DNA of 64,000 nt from a virus: the IMG/VR virus record IMGVR_UViG_3300025383_000011, positions 1 through 64,000 of that record. One strand, 5' to 3'. The notes below the pieces were generated by a model that did no database searches, was not told the DNA's origin, and saw only the letters and a program-made list of their open reading frames with translations. Within the stretch, counting starts at the first letter, position 1. The number at the start of each line of letters is the position of its first letter. The translations under genes were made by a program, and so were the position numbers. Shown piece after piece: positions 7,191 through 15,666 of this stretch.

Positions 7191-7592
7191 ATGGGATTGT
7201 TAGATCGTTTTACAAAGAAACCGGTAGTGGAGGAAAAACCCAAAGCCGAAGCTGAACCTAAACCTAAGAAAAAGTCTGCCAAGGAATTGGCTACAGAAAA
7301 AGGCGAACCTTATGTGGCCATTCTCAGTGTAGAACTAGATCCTGAGAATATTGGCAACGGTGCATTTGAACTGGACTGGAATGACAAGTTTATTACCAAT
7401 CTGGTACGTGCCGGGTATCAGCTCAAGGCTGGCGAAGCAGAAAATGTCATTGTGGATCGTTGGTTTGCTGAGGTATGTAAGAATGTGTTGGCAGAAAACT
7501 TTGAACAATGGGAAGCTAACCAGCCAATGGAGGCCAGACCACGCAATATAGATCGTAGAGATCTAGGTGACGGACGTACCGAAGTATCGTGA
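7191..7592 (+). CDS. conserved T4-like marine phage protein
   Basis: 133 residues, preceded by AAGGAG. The first 45 residues are a flexible K/E/P/A-rich tail (E-A-E-P-K-P-K-K-K). A compact domain follows, with A-I-L-S-V-E-L-D-P-E-N-I-G-N-G-A-F-E-L-D-W-N and I-V-D-R-W-F-A-E-V-C-K-N-V. I recall this domain pattern from cyanophage and pelagiphage genomes, where it is uncharacterised. Its stop forms a GTGA overlap with the SGNH gene that follows. Confidence 0.7.
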   Translation: MGLLDRFTKKPVVEEKPKAEAEPKPKKKSAKELATEKGEPYVAILSVELDPENIGNGAFELDWNDKFITNLVRAGYQLKAGEAENVIVDRWFAEVCKNVLAENFEQWEANQPMEARPRNIDRRDLGDGRTEVS

Positions 7593-8275
7593 TTGTGTAT
7601 GTCAATGGCGACAGTCATAGTGCTGGAGCCCAAGCGGTAAATCCTTATTGTTTTGCCAACGACGATGCGTTGTATGTGGGTCTTGGGCGTCAAGCACACC
7701 CAGATAATTTACGTGTCAGCTACGGGTGCGAAATAGCCAACAAATTAAACGCAATGTTAGACTGCGATGCCGAATCGGCCAGCAGTAATGCTAGAATTAT
7801 ACGCACCACCAGAGACTATTTAAAAAACAATAGTCCAGATTTAATTATCATTGGGTGGTCCAATTGGACCAGAGAAGAATATCTGTATGACGGAATTTAC
7901 TGGCAAATTGCCGGCGTCGGAGTAGGTCTTGATTGGCCAGCAGCTGTGGTTGAATGGCATCGGGATTGGGTGATAAATAATAATTATAATCAACGAGTAA
8001 TCGAATCCCACAATGCCATATGGGAATTTCATCAAGAGCTTGAACACATACCCCATTTATTTTTTAATTGTTACGATACATTTACTCAAGTGCCCAAACG
8101 TGATTGGGGCGACAGCTATGTTGGTCCATATGACCATGAGTTGACCTATCGTGCTTGGCTAAACAATCGAGGATTTCAAACAGTCAATCCAGGATCGCAT
8201 CATTACGGAGCAGATGCACACAGGGCCTGGGCAGAATTTTTATATACAAATTATGATATTATATGTAAACGGTGA
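7589..8275 (+). CDS. SGNH-hydrolase-like protein, first of a tandem triplet
   Basis: 228 residues from GTG. Block I is N-G-D-S-H-S-A-G (6-13) with the putative nucleophile Ser. S-S-N-A-R supplies the block III Asn, and H-H-Y-G-A-D-A-H near the end could supply the catalytic Asp/His. SGNH enzymes are esterases or acetyltransferase partners acting on lipids or glycans. The I-I-I-G-W-S-N-W-T-R-E-E strand is shared by all three tandem copies. No signal peptide is seen, so it acts in the cytoplasm or on virion parts. Confidence 0.75.
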   Translation: MIVYVNGDSHSAGAQAVNPYCFANDDALYVGLGRQAHPDNLRVSYGCEIANKLNAMLDCDAESASSNARIIRTTRDYLKNNSPDLIIIGWSNWTREEYLYDGIYWQIAGVGVGLDWPAAVVEWHRDWVINNNYNQRVIESHNAIWEFHQELEHIPHLFFNCYDTFTQVPKRDWGDSYVGPYDHELTYRAWLNNRGFQTVNPGSHHYGADAHRAWAEFLYTNYDIICKR

Positions 8276-8969
8276 CAGCCATAGTGCTGGTTCAGAATTG
8301 GTTCACATCAAAGGACGTTATTTGATAGCACGTGAAACCGACGATGACGATTGGCAAGTGATTGGCGAATCTCGGGGTCGAGATCCGCACCCAGAATGTG
8401 TACAACGCAGTTACGGCAAGCTGTTGGCCGATCGTATTGGCGCCAAATTTGTGTGTGATGCTGTTTCAGCCAGCAGTAACGATCGCATACTTAGAACCAC
8501 TCGAGAATACCTCAAACACAATCGTCCCGATTCGATCATCATTGGATGGAGCACTTGGGAAAGAGAAGAATGGTTTCACGAAGGCACACAGCAATGGTGG
8601 CAAATCAATGGTGGCGGCGTTGGGTTTGATTGGCCTACCGAATTCAAAGAACGTTATAAACAATACGTGTTAAAAATTGACCACAAAAAATCAATGGAGA
8701 TTGCCCACACTCAAATTTGGCAGTTGCACCAGGAGCTCGATCAATTGGATATTCCGCATTTGTTTTTTAACACTTACAGTTGGTTTGATAAAGAAGATCA
8801 CCTAGATTGGGAGGGTCATTACTTTGAGCCGTATTCCAAGCAATTTACCTATTTTGAATGGTTGCGACTTCGTGGATTTCAGCGAGTGACCCCAGATTCT
8901 TACCACTATGGGCCGGACGCTCACCGCGCCTGGGCTGATTTTTTATATCAAAACTACTTCAACAAATGA
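8253..8969 (+). CDS. SGNH-hydrolase-like protein, second of the triplet
   Basis: 238 residues from the ATG at 8253, aligning with the start of its paralogues and overlapping the previous gene by 23 nt. Conserved blocks are L-Y-V-N-G-D-S-H-S-A-G, S-A-S-S-N-D-R-I, I-I-I-G-W-S-T-W-E-R-E-E, P-H-L-F-F-N-T-Y and H-Y-G-P-D-A-H-R-A-W. The N-terminal insert is longer than in the first copy. Substrate unknown. Confidence 0.75.
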   Translation: MILYVNGDSHSAGSELVHIKGRYLIARETDDDDWQVIGESRGRDPHPECVQRSYGKLLADRIGAKFVCDAVSASSNDRILRTTREYLKHNRPDSIIIGWSTWEREEWFHEGTQQWWQINGGGVGFDWPTEFKERYKQYVLKIDHKKSMEIAHTQIWQLHQELDQLDIPHLFFNTYSWFDKEDHLDWEGHYFEPYSKQFTYFEWLRLRGFQRVTPDSYHYGPDAHRAWADFLYQNYFNK

Positions 8970-9706
8970 TCCTGTACATAAACGGCGACAGCCATAGTGT
9001 TGGTGCAGAATTGGTACACAACCACAAAGGTGTATTAAAAGAACTAGACGACGTTACTGGCCAGTATCAGAGACTGCAAGGCAGCATCTTAGGAAAGAAT
9101 GTTCACACTGAATGCATCAAACGCAGTTACGGTCAACATCTGGCCAATCAACTGGGTGCCAATTTGGTGTGCGAAGCCCAATCAGGTGGTAGCAACGCCA
9201 GGATCATACGCACCACCAGAGAATATCTCAAACATACACAGCCTGATCTTATCATAATTGGTTGGAGTCCGTTTGAGCGAGAAGAGTGGTTGCACGATGG
9301 CGTTTATTATCAGGTGTCTGGCGGAGGTACCAAAACCGTACCAGCCGATCTAGCTGATCGGTATCGACAATGGGTAATCGATCAGCCCAGGCCCGAAATT
9401 ATCAATGCCAAAACTCTAGCATTGCACCAAGAAATTTTTCAGTTTCATCAAGAATTAGCCGACGCAAAAATACCACATTTGTTTTTTAATACATTTAACA
9501 GTTTTGAATTTGTGCCTAATATTGGTGGAACTCAGCTGGATTGGGGTAGACATTTTGTTGATCCTTACAGTGAATCAATGACCTATTGTGTGTGGCTAAA
9601 AACCCACAGTTACCAAACTGTTTCGCCCGGCAGTATGCATTTTGGGCCATCTGCACACAAGGCCTGGGCTGATTTTTTGTACCAAAATTACTTTAAAAAC
9701 GATTGA
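8966..9706 (+). CDS. SGNH-hydrolase-like protein, third of the triplet
   Basis: 246 residues, with a 4-nt ATGA overlap. Block I is N-G-D-S-H-S-V-G and block III G-G-S-N-A-R; the ending is H-F-G-P-S-A-H-K-A-W. The Asp expected two to three residues before the final His (D-A-H in copies 1 and 2) is Ser here (S-A-H), so its catalytic dyad may differ or be lost. Confidence 0.75.
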   Translation: MILYINGDSHSVGAELVHNHKGVLKELDDVTGQYQRLQGSILGKNVHTECIKRSYGQHLANQLGANLVCEAQSGGSNARIIRTTREYLKHTQPDLIIIGWSPFEREEWLHDGVYYQVSGGGTKTVPADLADRYRQWVIDQPRPEIINAKTLALHQEIFQFHQELADAKIPHLFFNTFNSFEFVPNIGGTQLDWGRHFVDPYSESMTYCVWLKTHSYQTVSPGSMHFGPSAHKAWADFLYQNYFKND

Positions 9707-9731
9707 CCTTAAATGAATAATATGCTATTAT
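9703..9731 (+). promoter_or_regulatory. sigma70-type promoter just before the exonuclease gene
   Basis: TTGACC at 9703-9708, a 17-bp spacer and TATTAT at 9726-9731, preceded by TGC (extended -10). The expected transcription start is at or next to the ATG at 9738, so the message would be leaderless unless translation starts further down. No Shine-Dalgarno is seen. Confidence 0.5.
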
Positions 9732-9737
9732 TATGTT

Positions 9738-10733
9738 ATGAGATATCTAATTGTTGACACAGCCAATACATTTTTTCGTGCTAGACATAGTGCCCATCGT
9801 CAGAGTGACACGTGGGACAAACTAGGTTTTGCTATTCACGTGACTCTTGCCAGTGTTAATAAATGCTGGAGAGATCAAAAAGCTGATCACGTTATTTTTT
9901 GTTTGGAAGGACGTAGCTGGCGCAAAGATCATTACGAGCCCTACAAGAAAAACCGTGCAGTTGCCCGTGCCGCACTCACAGAAAAAGAAGCCGAAGAAGA
10001 TCGATTGTTTTGGGAAACCTTCGACAATCTCAAAGACTTTTTAAGTACCAAAACCAATTGTACTGTATTGCAACACCCCAATTTAGAAGCAGATGATCTA
10101 GTGGCTGGATGGATTCAAAGTCATCCCGAGGATCATCACACCATTGTCAGTAGCGACACCGACTTTCACCAGTTACTGGCCGACAACGTAAATCAATATA
10201 ACGGAATTGCAGATGAGCTCCACACTATTCAAGGTATTTTCGACAAAAAAGGTAAGGCAGTCATCGATAAAAAAACTAAGGAAGCAAAAACAATTCCGGA
10301 TCCTAAGTGGATACTTTTCGAAAAGTGTATGCGAGGAGATCCAACCGACAATATCTTTTCGGCGTACCCCGGGGTCCGCAAAGTGGGAAGTAAAAATAAA
10401 GTGGGACTTGCAGAGGCATTTGCCGACAAAGATTCGAAAGGCTTTGCTTGGAACAACCTAATGCTACAGCGTTGGACCGACCACAACGGCGTGGAACATC
10501 GTGTCTTGGATGACTACAATCGCAATCGTGTGCTGGTAGATCTTACAGCACAGCCCGATGACGTCAAAGTTAAAATTGCTGAAACCATTGCGTCTGGTAG
10601 TGTTCCACTCAATCGTCCAATGGTAGGAGCTCAGTTTTTGAAGTTTTGTGGCAAGTATGATCTGATCAAAATGTCAGAGCAAGCTGATGGTTTTGTTAAA
10701 TTTTTAGAAGCACCGTATCCGGAGAACGTATGA
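9738..10733 (+). CDS. rnh: 5'-3' exonuclease (T4 RNase H / FEN-like)
   Basis: 331 residues, near the T4 RNase H length. Metal-binding blocks are in family order: L-I-V-D-T-A-N at the N-terminus, L-E-A-D-D-L-V-A near residue 117, S-S-D-T-D-F near 140, and R-G-D-P-T-D-N-I near 202 leading into the helix-hairpin-helix-like P-G-V-R-K-V-G-S-K. Such enzymes remove RNA primers and 5' flaps during lagging-strand synthesis. The basic Y-K-K-N-R segment after H-Y-E-P matches the helical arch. It ends with an ATGA overlap into the exported protein gene. Confidence 0.85.
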   Translation: MRYLIVDTANTFFRARHSAHRQSDTWDKLGFAIHVTLASVNKCWRDQKADHVIFCLEGRSWRKDHYEPYKKNRAVARAALTEKEAEEDRLFWETFDNLKDFLSTKTNCTVLQHPNLEADDLVAGWIQSHPEDHHTIVSSDTDFHQLLADNVNQYNGIADELHTIQGIFDKKGKAVIDKKTKEAKTIPDPKWILFEKCMRGDPTDNIFSAYPGVRKVGSKNKVGLAEAFADKDSKGFAWNNLMLQRWTDHNGVEHRVLDDYNRNRVLVDLTAQPDDVKVKIAETIASGSVPLNRPMVGAQFLKFCGKYDLIKMSEQADGFVKFLEAPYPENV

Positions 10734-11506
10734 AAAAACTGCTAGTGTCAATTTTATTGTTAACCAGTGCCGGTGTTTATGCACAGCACGATGTTGATTT
10801 TTATAAAAGCCACAATCCCAGTGTACCAAGCGAAGTAACGGCCAGGGATTATGCTCCAGATCATTATATTGATACTGCCCGTTACCCTGATGGTGACAAA
10901 ATTGATTATGTGTTGACTGAGTATCCGGGTGCAAAACCCAAGTATGCTATCATTGTAATGCCTGGCGGCAACGGCACAATTGGATTGCAAAAAGAAGAAG
11001 ATGGTCGTATTTTTTTCAGTGCCAAAGGTAATTTTTTAGTTCGTGCCAGATTGTTGTTTGCTGATCAGGAAACTGTGGCAGTGGTAACAGATCGAGGCGG
11101 CAGCGCCAACCGTATGCGGGGCATTGTGGCAGATTTACAAAATCGTTATCCCGGTATCAAGGTGTACATTGCCGGGACCAGCTACAGCACAAAAGACACA
11201 CTATACTATGCCAATAAAATGGATGGAGAAGTTGCCGGATTTATACACACTTCATCGGTCGGGGCCATTGACGGGCGTGGCTTAAAAAGCAGAAATCTTG
11301 TTGTTGGACACATCTACGACAGTTGCCGTTGGACCAGTGGCCCAAATTCTGTGCGTGAAGCACAGCGTTACGGCACAGATGCTGTCATGATGGAAGGTGG
11401 CTACAACAGTGGAGACGAATGTGGACCTTGGTCCAATCACGGGTTCCTGGGTATCGAAAAAGAAACAGTGGCATCAATCAAAGAATGGATGAAAAAAGGA
11501 TCATAG
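10730..11506 (+). CDS. exported alpha/beta-hydrolase-like protein
   Basis: 258 residues with a signal peptide (K-K-L-L-V-S-I-L-L-L-T-S-A-G-V-Y-A, then Q-H). The mature protein has an oxyanion-type P-G-G-N-G loop and a nucleophile elbow G-T-S-Y-S, then a late S-N-H-G-F that could carry the catalytic His. Three cysteines (D-S-C-R and D-E-C-G among them) may form a disulphide in the periplasm. A secreted hydrolase acting in the envelope is inferred; the substrate is unknown. It overlaps the exonuclease by 4 nt, an unusual neighbour. Confidence 0.7.
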   Translation: MKKLLVSILLLTSAGVYAQHDVDFYKSHNPSVPSEVTARDYAPDHYIDTARYPDGDKIDYVLTEYPGAKPKYAIIVMPGGNGTIGLQKEEDGRIFFSAKGNFLVRARLLFADQETVAVVTDRGGSANRMRGIVADLQNRYPGIKVYIAGTSYSTKDTLYYANKMDGEVAGFIHTSSVGAIDGRGLKSRNLVVGHIYDSCRWTSGPNSVREAQRYGTDAVMMEGGYNSGDECGPWSNHGFLGIEKETVASIKEWMKKGS

Positions 11507-11507
11507 T

Positions 11508-11675
11508 ATGAACAGTATTCAACGTTGGTATAGAAATAATTATGTAGAAATCACCTGGTTTATCATTGGCTGGTTGAGTCTAGATGCCTTGCGCGAATTT
11601 GCAGTGGGCAACTGGGGCGGTGTTTCTTTTGACCTGGCATTTATTGCACTCAATTATTTTTTAAGTCGTAAATGA
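11508..11675 (+). CDS. 55-residue membrane protein
   Basis: A short frame of 55 residues starts 1 nt after the hydrolase stop and ends with a 4-nt overlap with the next ATG. It has hydrophobic stretches at about 16-26 (I-T-W-F-I-I-G-W-L) and 40-51 (S-F-D-L-A-F-I-A-L-N-Y-F), ending S-R-K. AAAAGGA precedes the ATG by about 9 nt. Function unknown. Confidence 0.65.
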   Translation: MNSIQRWYRNNYVEITWFIIGWLSLDALREFAVGNWGGVSFDLAFIALNYFLSRK

Positions 11676-11872
11676 GTAAAAGTAAACTTAAAGAAACTGT
11701 GTTGATTTGGACTGCCTTGCTGATCCTAGGTGGATCCTTGGGTGGCTTGATCTACGGCATCAACGCCACTTTGCCACACGAAGTTGGATATGATTGTCGC
11801 TTGGCAGAAATTAGCCCTGACATACCAGTCAAGGTCAAAGAAGAATGTAGAAAACAAAGGATGGTAAAATAA
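11672..11872 (+). CDS. small single-span membrane protein
   Basis: 66 residues. Basic N-terminus (S-K-S-K-L-K-E-T), one hydrophobic span (about 10-30, L-I-W-T-A-L-L-I-L-G-G-S-L-G-G-L-I-Y-G), then a 36-residue tail with two cysteines (D-C-R and E-C-R) that may pair in the periplasm. It is coupled to both neighbours. No known phage lysis protein is clearly matched. Confidence 0.7.
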   Translation: MSKSKLKETVLIWTALLILGGSLGGLIYGINATLPHEVGYDCRLAEISPDIPVKVKEECRKQRMVK

Positions 11873-12270
11873 TGTTAGATTGTTTGATCATGGGCGACAG
11901 TATCGCCAAAGGTGTAAGTGACATACGAACCGAATGTGTAGCGTATGTGAAGTCCGGAATCAACAGTCGTAACTGGCTCAATGCCAATGTTGGCAAAAGT
12001 CCATACCTGGCAAAAAATGTCATTATCAGCCTTGGCTCCAATGATCTGTCAGATACCAATACTTTAGAAGAGTTGCGTACCATTAGACGGTTGACACAGG
12101 CCAATCGAGTGTATTGGATTATGCCAAGCATCAAGCCGGGAGTTATGCAGGCTGTTGCTGTGGTGGCAAAAGAAAACGGAGACACCGTATTAACTGGAGC
12201 ACCAAGGAGCGCCGACGGCGTACATCCAACTTACGCTGGATATAAAAAAATTGCAGAGGAAACAAAATGA
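11872..12270 (+). CDS. small SGNH-fold esterase-like protein
   Basis: 132 residues, start overlapping the previous stop (TAATG). All SGNH blocks are compact and clear: I-M-G-D-S-I-A (block I), a strand ending with G-I-N-S (block II Gly), L-G-S-N-D-L (block III Asn), and D-G-V-H-P-T (block V Asp/His). This length is short for the family. It lacks a signal peptide and is unlike the triplet at 7.6-9.7 kb. Confidence 0.75.
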   Translation: MLDCLIMGDSIAKGVSDIRTECVAYVKSGINSRNWLNANVGKSPYLAKNVIISLGSNDLSDTNTLEELRTIRRLTQANRVYWIMPSIKPGVMQAVAVVAKENGDTVLTGAPRSADGVHPTYAGYKKIAEETK

Positions 12271-12743
12271 CCGAACTGATAGCAAAACCCATAGTAAAAA
12301 ATAAAATGTGGATCGTAGAAGATTCCGGCCGCAAAGTTGGAAACATAATGGCCATTGAAGAAGGCGGCTTTGTTTATGTTCACGACAATCAACGTGAAAT
12401 GTTTTCCACAATCAAACTGTTGAGTAAAAAATACAATATCGAATTTGCCAAGGCAGAAAAAGTCAAGAAAGAAAAACAAGATGTATATGATGTTTACGGA
12501 TTCCCTACTAATAGTCGACCACACAATCAGGTCTTGGATGTACAACGCTATCTTCCAATTTACACAAAAGGTGCAAAGTCAAAGAGCTTTTTCTGTGCTG
12601 GCTACTACATTATCAAATTCTCTAGTACTTGGGTTCGTGCATATTGTCCAAAACTTATTACGTTGAATCGTTACGAATATCAAGGTCCTTTCAAGACTCA
12701 AGACCGTATGATAGAATCAATGAAAGAGGCAAATGGACAATAA
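12267..12743 (+). CDS. conserved phage protein, unknown function
   Basis: 158 residues with an ATGA overlap. N-terminal strands (K-M-W-I-V-E-D-S-G-R-K-V-G-N-I) are followed by a lysine-rich helix and a C-terminal domain with Y-Y-I-I-K-F-S-S-T-W-V-R-A-Y-C-P-K. I recognise the general look of a core T4-like marine phage protein, but no role is known to me. Confidence 0.7.
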   Translation: MTELIAKPIVKNKMWIVEDSGRKVGNIMAIEEGGFVYVHDNQREMFSTIKLLSKKYNIEFAKAEKVKKEKQDVYDVYGFPTNSRPHNQVLDVQRYLPIYTKGAKSKSFFCAGYYIIKFSSTWVRAYCPKLITLNRYEYQGPFKTQDRMIESMKEANGQ

Positions 12744-12948
12744 CTTATCTTTTCATATCAAATTGTTCAACGACCGAGTAAGAACAATGAATCAAAGCAA
12801 TGGCAAATTATTGACCTTAAATGCACAGGAAGCTAGAAGTTTACACGCTGAAATTTACGATTTGATGGCCACAATTTCCAGTTTAAGCAAGACTCAGGAC
12901 AGCTCAATTGTCGGTGTCAGCATCAATATGGACGGCGGTGGTTTTTAA
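12733..12948 (+). CDS. small phage protein, unknown function
   Basis: 71 residues overlapping the previous gene by 11 nt. It is mostly helical (N-A-Q-E-A-R-S-L-H-A-E-I-Y-D-L-M-A) and ends M-D-G-G-G-F. Such a flexible glycine plus final aromatic tail appears in small phage replication-related proteins, but that is only a resemblance. Confidence 0.65.
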   Translation: MDNNLSFHIKLFNDRVRTMNQSNGKLLTLNAQEARSLHAEIYDLMATISSLSKTQDSSIVGVSINMDGGGF

Positions 12949-12965
12949 AGTGCGTATATTAAGAA

Positions 12966-12973
12966 GATAAATA
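12966..12973 (+). promoter_or_regulatory. T4 late-promoter-like GATAAATA
   Basis: A one-mismatch TATAAATA box lies in the 49-bp gap before the gene at 12998, at a distance (25 nt to the ATG) that would leave room for a ribosome site (CAAGGA). Candidate only. Confidence 0.3.
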
Positions 12974-12997
12974 AAGTGTAGATCAAGGATATATGAA

Positions 12998-13285
12998 ATG
13001 AGTCGACCAAAGCCAACGGTGTTGTTGGACCACGTAAATAAAACTACTTATAAAAGCGAACAGGTGCTGAGTTCTGAAGGCATCTGGGCAGTCTTTTATG
13101 ATAACCAACCTATCAATCTAAAGACTCATAATATTTTAGTTGCATACCCAGGACCAAAATACAAAAAAGTTTCTTTCAGTAATCCAGGACACGCCATCAA
13201 CTTGGCCAAAAAATTAAACGTTCTTTTCAAGACCGACAAGTTCACTGTGGTGCTGTTACGTGCCGGTGACCAAATCTACCCCTAA
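12998..13285 (+). CDS. hypothetical phage protein
   Basis: 95 residues. AAGGATAT precedes the ATG. Short strands (A-V-F-Y-D-N-Q-P, N-I-L-V-A-Y-P-G-P-K-Y-K-K-V-S-F) suggest a small beta fold with a helix (A-I-N-L-A-K-K-L-N). No family recognised. The next gene begins inside its end. Confidence 0.65.
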   Translation: MSRPKPTVLLDHVNKTTYKSEQVLSSEGIWAVFYDNQPINLKTHNILVAYPGPKYKKVSFSNPGHAINLAKKLNVLFKTDKFTVVLLRAGDQIYP

Positions 13286-13661
13286 GCGTTATACTCAACG
13301 CCAACTCACAAAAATATTTTGCCAGCAGGCCAATGTGCCTATTGCTCAGACTACCGAGATGCAGCAACGCTGGTGGAAAAATCCCACAGATGCCAACAGT
13401 CTTAGACTGACTTTGCAAGGCTTACAGTTTGTCAAGGCTGTTCTCAAATTGACCAGTTACGAGTTTCCACTTCGAGACGAACTTACCAATCACAATCTTC
13501 TTCAATTGGAACGTGTGTTCAAAGGTATGTACTATCTGCTGAAGAGACAAAAGTTAATTGTATTTGAGGAAGAGGAGGCCACAATGTTGACTTTGTACGG
13601 CAACGACCTTCGAGGCTATTTAGAAAACCTTGAACAAAATCAGGAGCCTGATCAAAACTGA
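13260..13661 (+). CDS. hypothetical helical phage protein
   Basis: 133 residues from a GTG at 13260, overlapping the preceding gene by 26 nt; GTG at 13266 is an alternative. Mostly alpha-helical and basic at the N-terminus (K-R-Y-T-Q-R-Q-L-T-K), with acidic tail E-Q-N-Q-E-P-D-Q-N. It is the last plus-strand gene of the left arm and runs 10 nt into the convergent epimerase gene. Confidence 0.65.
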   Translation: MPVTKSTPKRYTQRQLTKIFCQQANVPIAQTTEMQQRWWKNPTDANSLRLTLQGLQFVKAVLKLTSYEFPLRDELTNHNLLQLERVFKGMYYLLKRQKLIVFEEEEATMLTLYGNDLRGYLENLEQNQEPDQN

Positions 13662-14620
13662 TCTAAGAAGTCTTGTGCAAGGAACCAGTCCAAGTAAGCA
13701 GGAATACCTTGTTCGATATCAACTGTAGGACGCCAATTGGTCATCTCAACCATACGACTACTGTCTAAGGTATCGCGGTTGGGATAAAAAGCATCGTGTG
13801 GTTCTACAACAATCTCTGCGGGAATACGAGCACGTACCAGTTCAGCGGCTTCAATAATCTTGCGTCCATTGTTACGAGTGCAGTTAAAGATTTGATTGGC
13901 TGCATTGGGATTGACAGCAGCTTCGGCAAACGCACTGGCTACATCAGTGACATAACTAAAGTCCAATTTATTGTCTGGGCCATTAACAATCATCTGACCA
14001 GTCTTGAGTGCAGCCACAGTCATTTTACTAATAACACGCACTACCATATCTCTTGTGCCATACAATGCGCTTGGACGCAGAATAGAATATTCTATACCGT
14101 GTTCTTTATTCCAAATCTTACACATACGTTCGCATTGTAGTTTATAGCTACCATACAAGGTCAGTGGATTACATACCGCATCTTCATTGGGCGCACCGTC
14201 AAATGCATCGAAGTCTCCGTAGACCATTGAGCTCGATGCCAATACAAAACGCTTGACCTCATACTTGACACATAGATCCAAGGCAATAGCAGTGGCCGCT
14301 ACCATATTGGTTGTGGCATCCACTACATTCTTCTTGACCATCTTGGCATTGGGATATGTAGCAAGATCAATAACCACATCAGGTCTGGCAGCATCGAATA
14401 CAGCGTTCATAAATGTAGCATCACATACATCACCTTGGTAGTGACAATGAGCACCCATATAACTGATACGCTGATCCATAACCGGTTCGTATTCCCACGG
14501 TTGGTATTCGCCGTAGTTATGATGTAGGTCAACTGTGTGTATTTCGTGTCCCGATTCCAACAGTTGACGAGCTGTATGATGCCCAATAAATCCGTGCCCG
14601 CCCAATATTAATATTTTCAT
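13652..14620 (-). CDS. SDR-family nucleotide-sugar epimerase/dehydratase
   Basis: 322 residues. N-terminal Rossmann motif G-G-H-G-F-I-G, then D-L-A-T-Y, the catalytic S-S-S-M-V-Y-G (Ser/Thr) and Y-G-S-Y-K (the Y-x-x-x-K pair), then R-P-S-A-L-Y-G. These place it with extended SDRs that epimerise, reduce or dehydrate NDP-sugars. The gene is last in a set with a DegT aminotransferase, a PIG-L deacetylase and a second epimerase, so it probably builds an unusual sugar. The exact sugar cannot be read from sequence. Confidence 0.85.
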   Translation of the reverse strand: MKILILGGHGFIGHHTARQLLESGHEIHTVDLHHNYGEYQPWEYEPVMDQRISYMGAHCHYQGDVCDATFMNAVFDAARPDVVIDLATYPNAKMVKKNVVDATTNMVAATAIALDLCVKYEVKRFVLASSSMVYGDFDAFDGAPNEDAVCNPLTLYGSYKLQCERMCKIWNKEHGIEYSILRPSALYGTRDMVVRVISKMTVAALKTGQMIVNGPDNKLDFSYVTDVASAFAEAAVNPNAANQIFNCTRNNGRKIIEAAELVRARIPAEIVVEPHDAFYPNRDTLDSSRMVEMTNWRPTVDIEQGIPAYLDWFLAQDFLDQF

Positions 14621-15666
14621 TTTAATGCCTTTACAATACGCTCAACTTCGGCGTCAGTTAGTGTGTGTTGATTTGGTACTGTAAAACTGATAGATTTTAG
14701 TCTATCGCTTACAGGAAAAGATCGTTTTGTAGTGTAGAGAGATTCGTCATTGACTGTATGGCGATAATGCACAGCAGCGCCAATACCTTGACTGTTTAAG
14801 TTATTTACTCGTTCGTCACGATCTTCTGCTTGAAATACCAACTTGTGGTAGGTATTTTTCATTAATCCGGTAGAATCGTTGGCTGATTTTAAATTGCAAT
14901 TGGTTCTTATATACTCGCTGATTCGGGTACGGCGTTCCTGCCAGTTTTGGGAATATTTAAGTCCTACCAGTACTGCGGCCACTTCCATGGTGCTCATTAT
15001 GCTGTTTAACCCGGCACCCACAGCCACATCATCGTTTCGTAATTTACCGTGAATACGTAAACGTCTAGCCAAATTGGCCATGTCCTCATTGTCAGTCAAT
15101 AATGCACCGCCCGATCCCCAACTAGAAATAGTTTTGCTGGGACTGAAGCTGACACAACTTATCAGACCTTTTTTAGCACTCCAGCTTTCCCAATCGTGGC
15201 TTTCTAAACTTTGAGCAGCATCATTGACAATGGGCATACTTAACCGAGTTAAGCTGTGCCAATCACTCATATTACCAAAAAGGTCAACTGGCACTACTGC
15301 ATCTACCTTGCCAATTTTGGATACATCAATGGTGTAGTTTTCTGTCACATCAATTGGAACTACTTGGTAGCCTGCTCTAGCAACGGCGTGTGCAGTGGCG
15401 GTAAATGTGTAATTACCCACAGCTACTCGTGCATTTCGCGGCAGTTTCAGTGCCTGCAGAGCCAGGTCTAATGCGTCAGTACAGCTACCCGTCACTACGC
15501 AATATTTTCTATCGTACCGACGGCACAGTTCGGCTTCCAGTAACTGTGCAGGCTCACCATTTTGGGCAATACCTTGCTGATGATATCGATCAGTTAACTC
15601 AAATACTTCATCACGAATCTGAGCCCAGGCTCGGTCGGTTTGGAATAGTGCAATCTTATCTGACAT
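14617..15666 (-). CDS. DegT/DnrJ/EryC1 sugar aminotransferase
   Basis: 349 residues from ATG at 15666 (M-S-D-K-I-A-L-F), chosen over the longer frame because it overlaps the previous stop by only 11 nt. PLP marks are present: G-S-C-T-D-A-L for phosphate binding, V-P-V-D-L-F-G-N, D-A-A-Q-S, and S-F-S-P-S-K-T-I-S-S-W-G-S-G-G-A with the Schiff-base Lys. The enzymes transfer an amino group to a keto sugar nucleotide. It lies between the PIG-L gene and the epimerase, with a 4-nt overlap to the latter. Confidence 0.85.
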   Translation of the reverse strand: MSDKIALFQTDRAWAQIRDEVFELTDRYHQQGIAQNGEPAQLLEAELCRRYDRKYCVVTGSCTDALDLALQALKLPRNARVAVGNYTFTATAHAVARAGYQVVPIDVTENYTIDVSKIGKVDAVVPVDLFGNMSDWHSLTRLSMPIVNDAAQSLESHDWESWSAKKGLISCVSFSPSKTISSWGSGGALLTDNEDMANLARRLRIHGKLRNDDVAVGAGLNSIMSTMEVAAVLVGLKYSQNWQERRTRISEYIRTNCNLKSANDSTGLMKNTYHKLVFQAEDRDERVNNLNSQGIGAAVHYRHTVNDESLYTTKRSFPVSDRLKSISFTVPNQHTLTDAEVERIVKALK

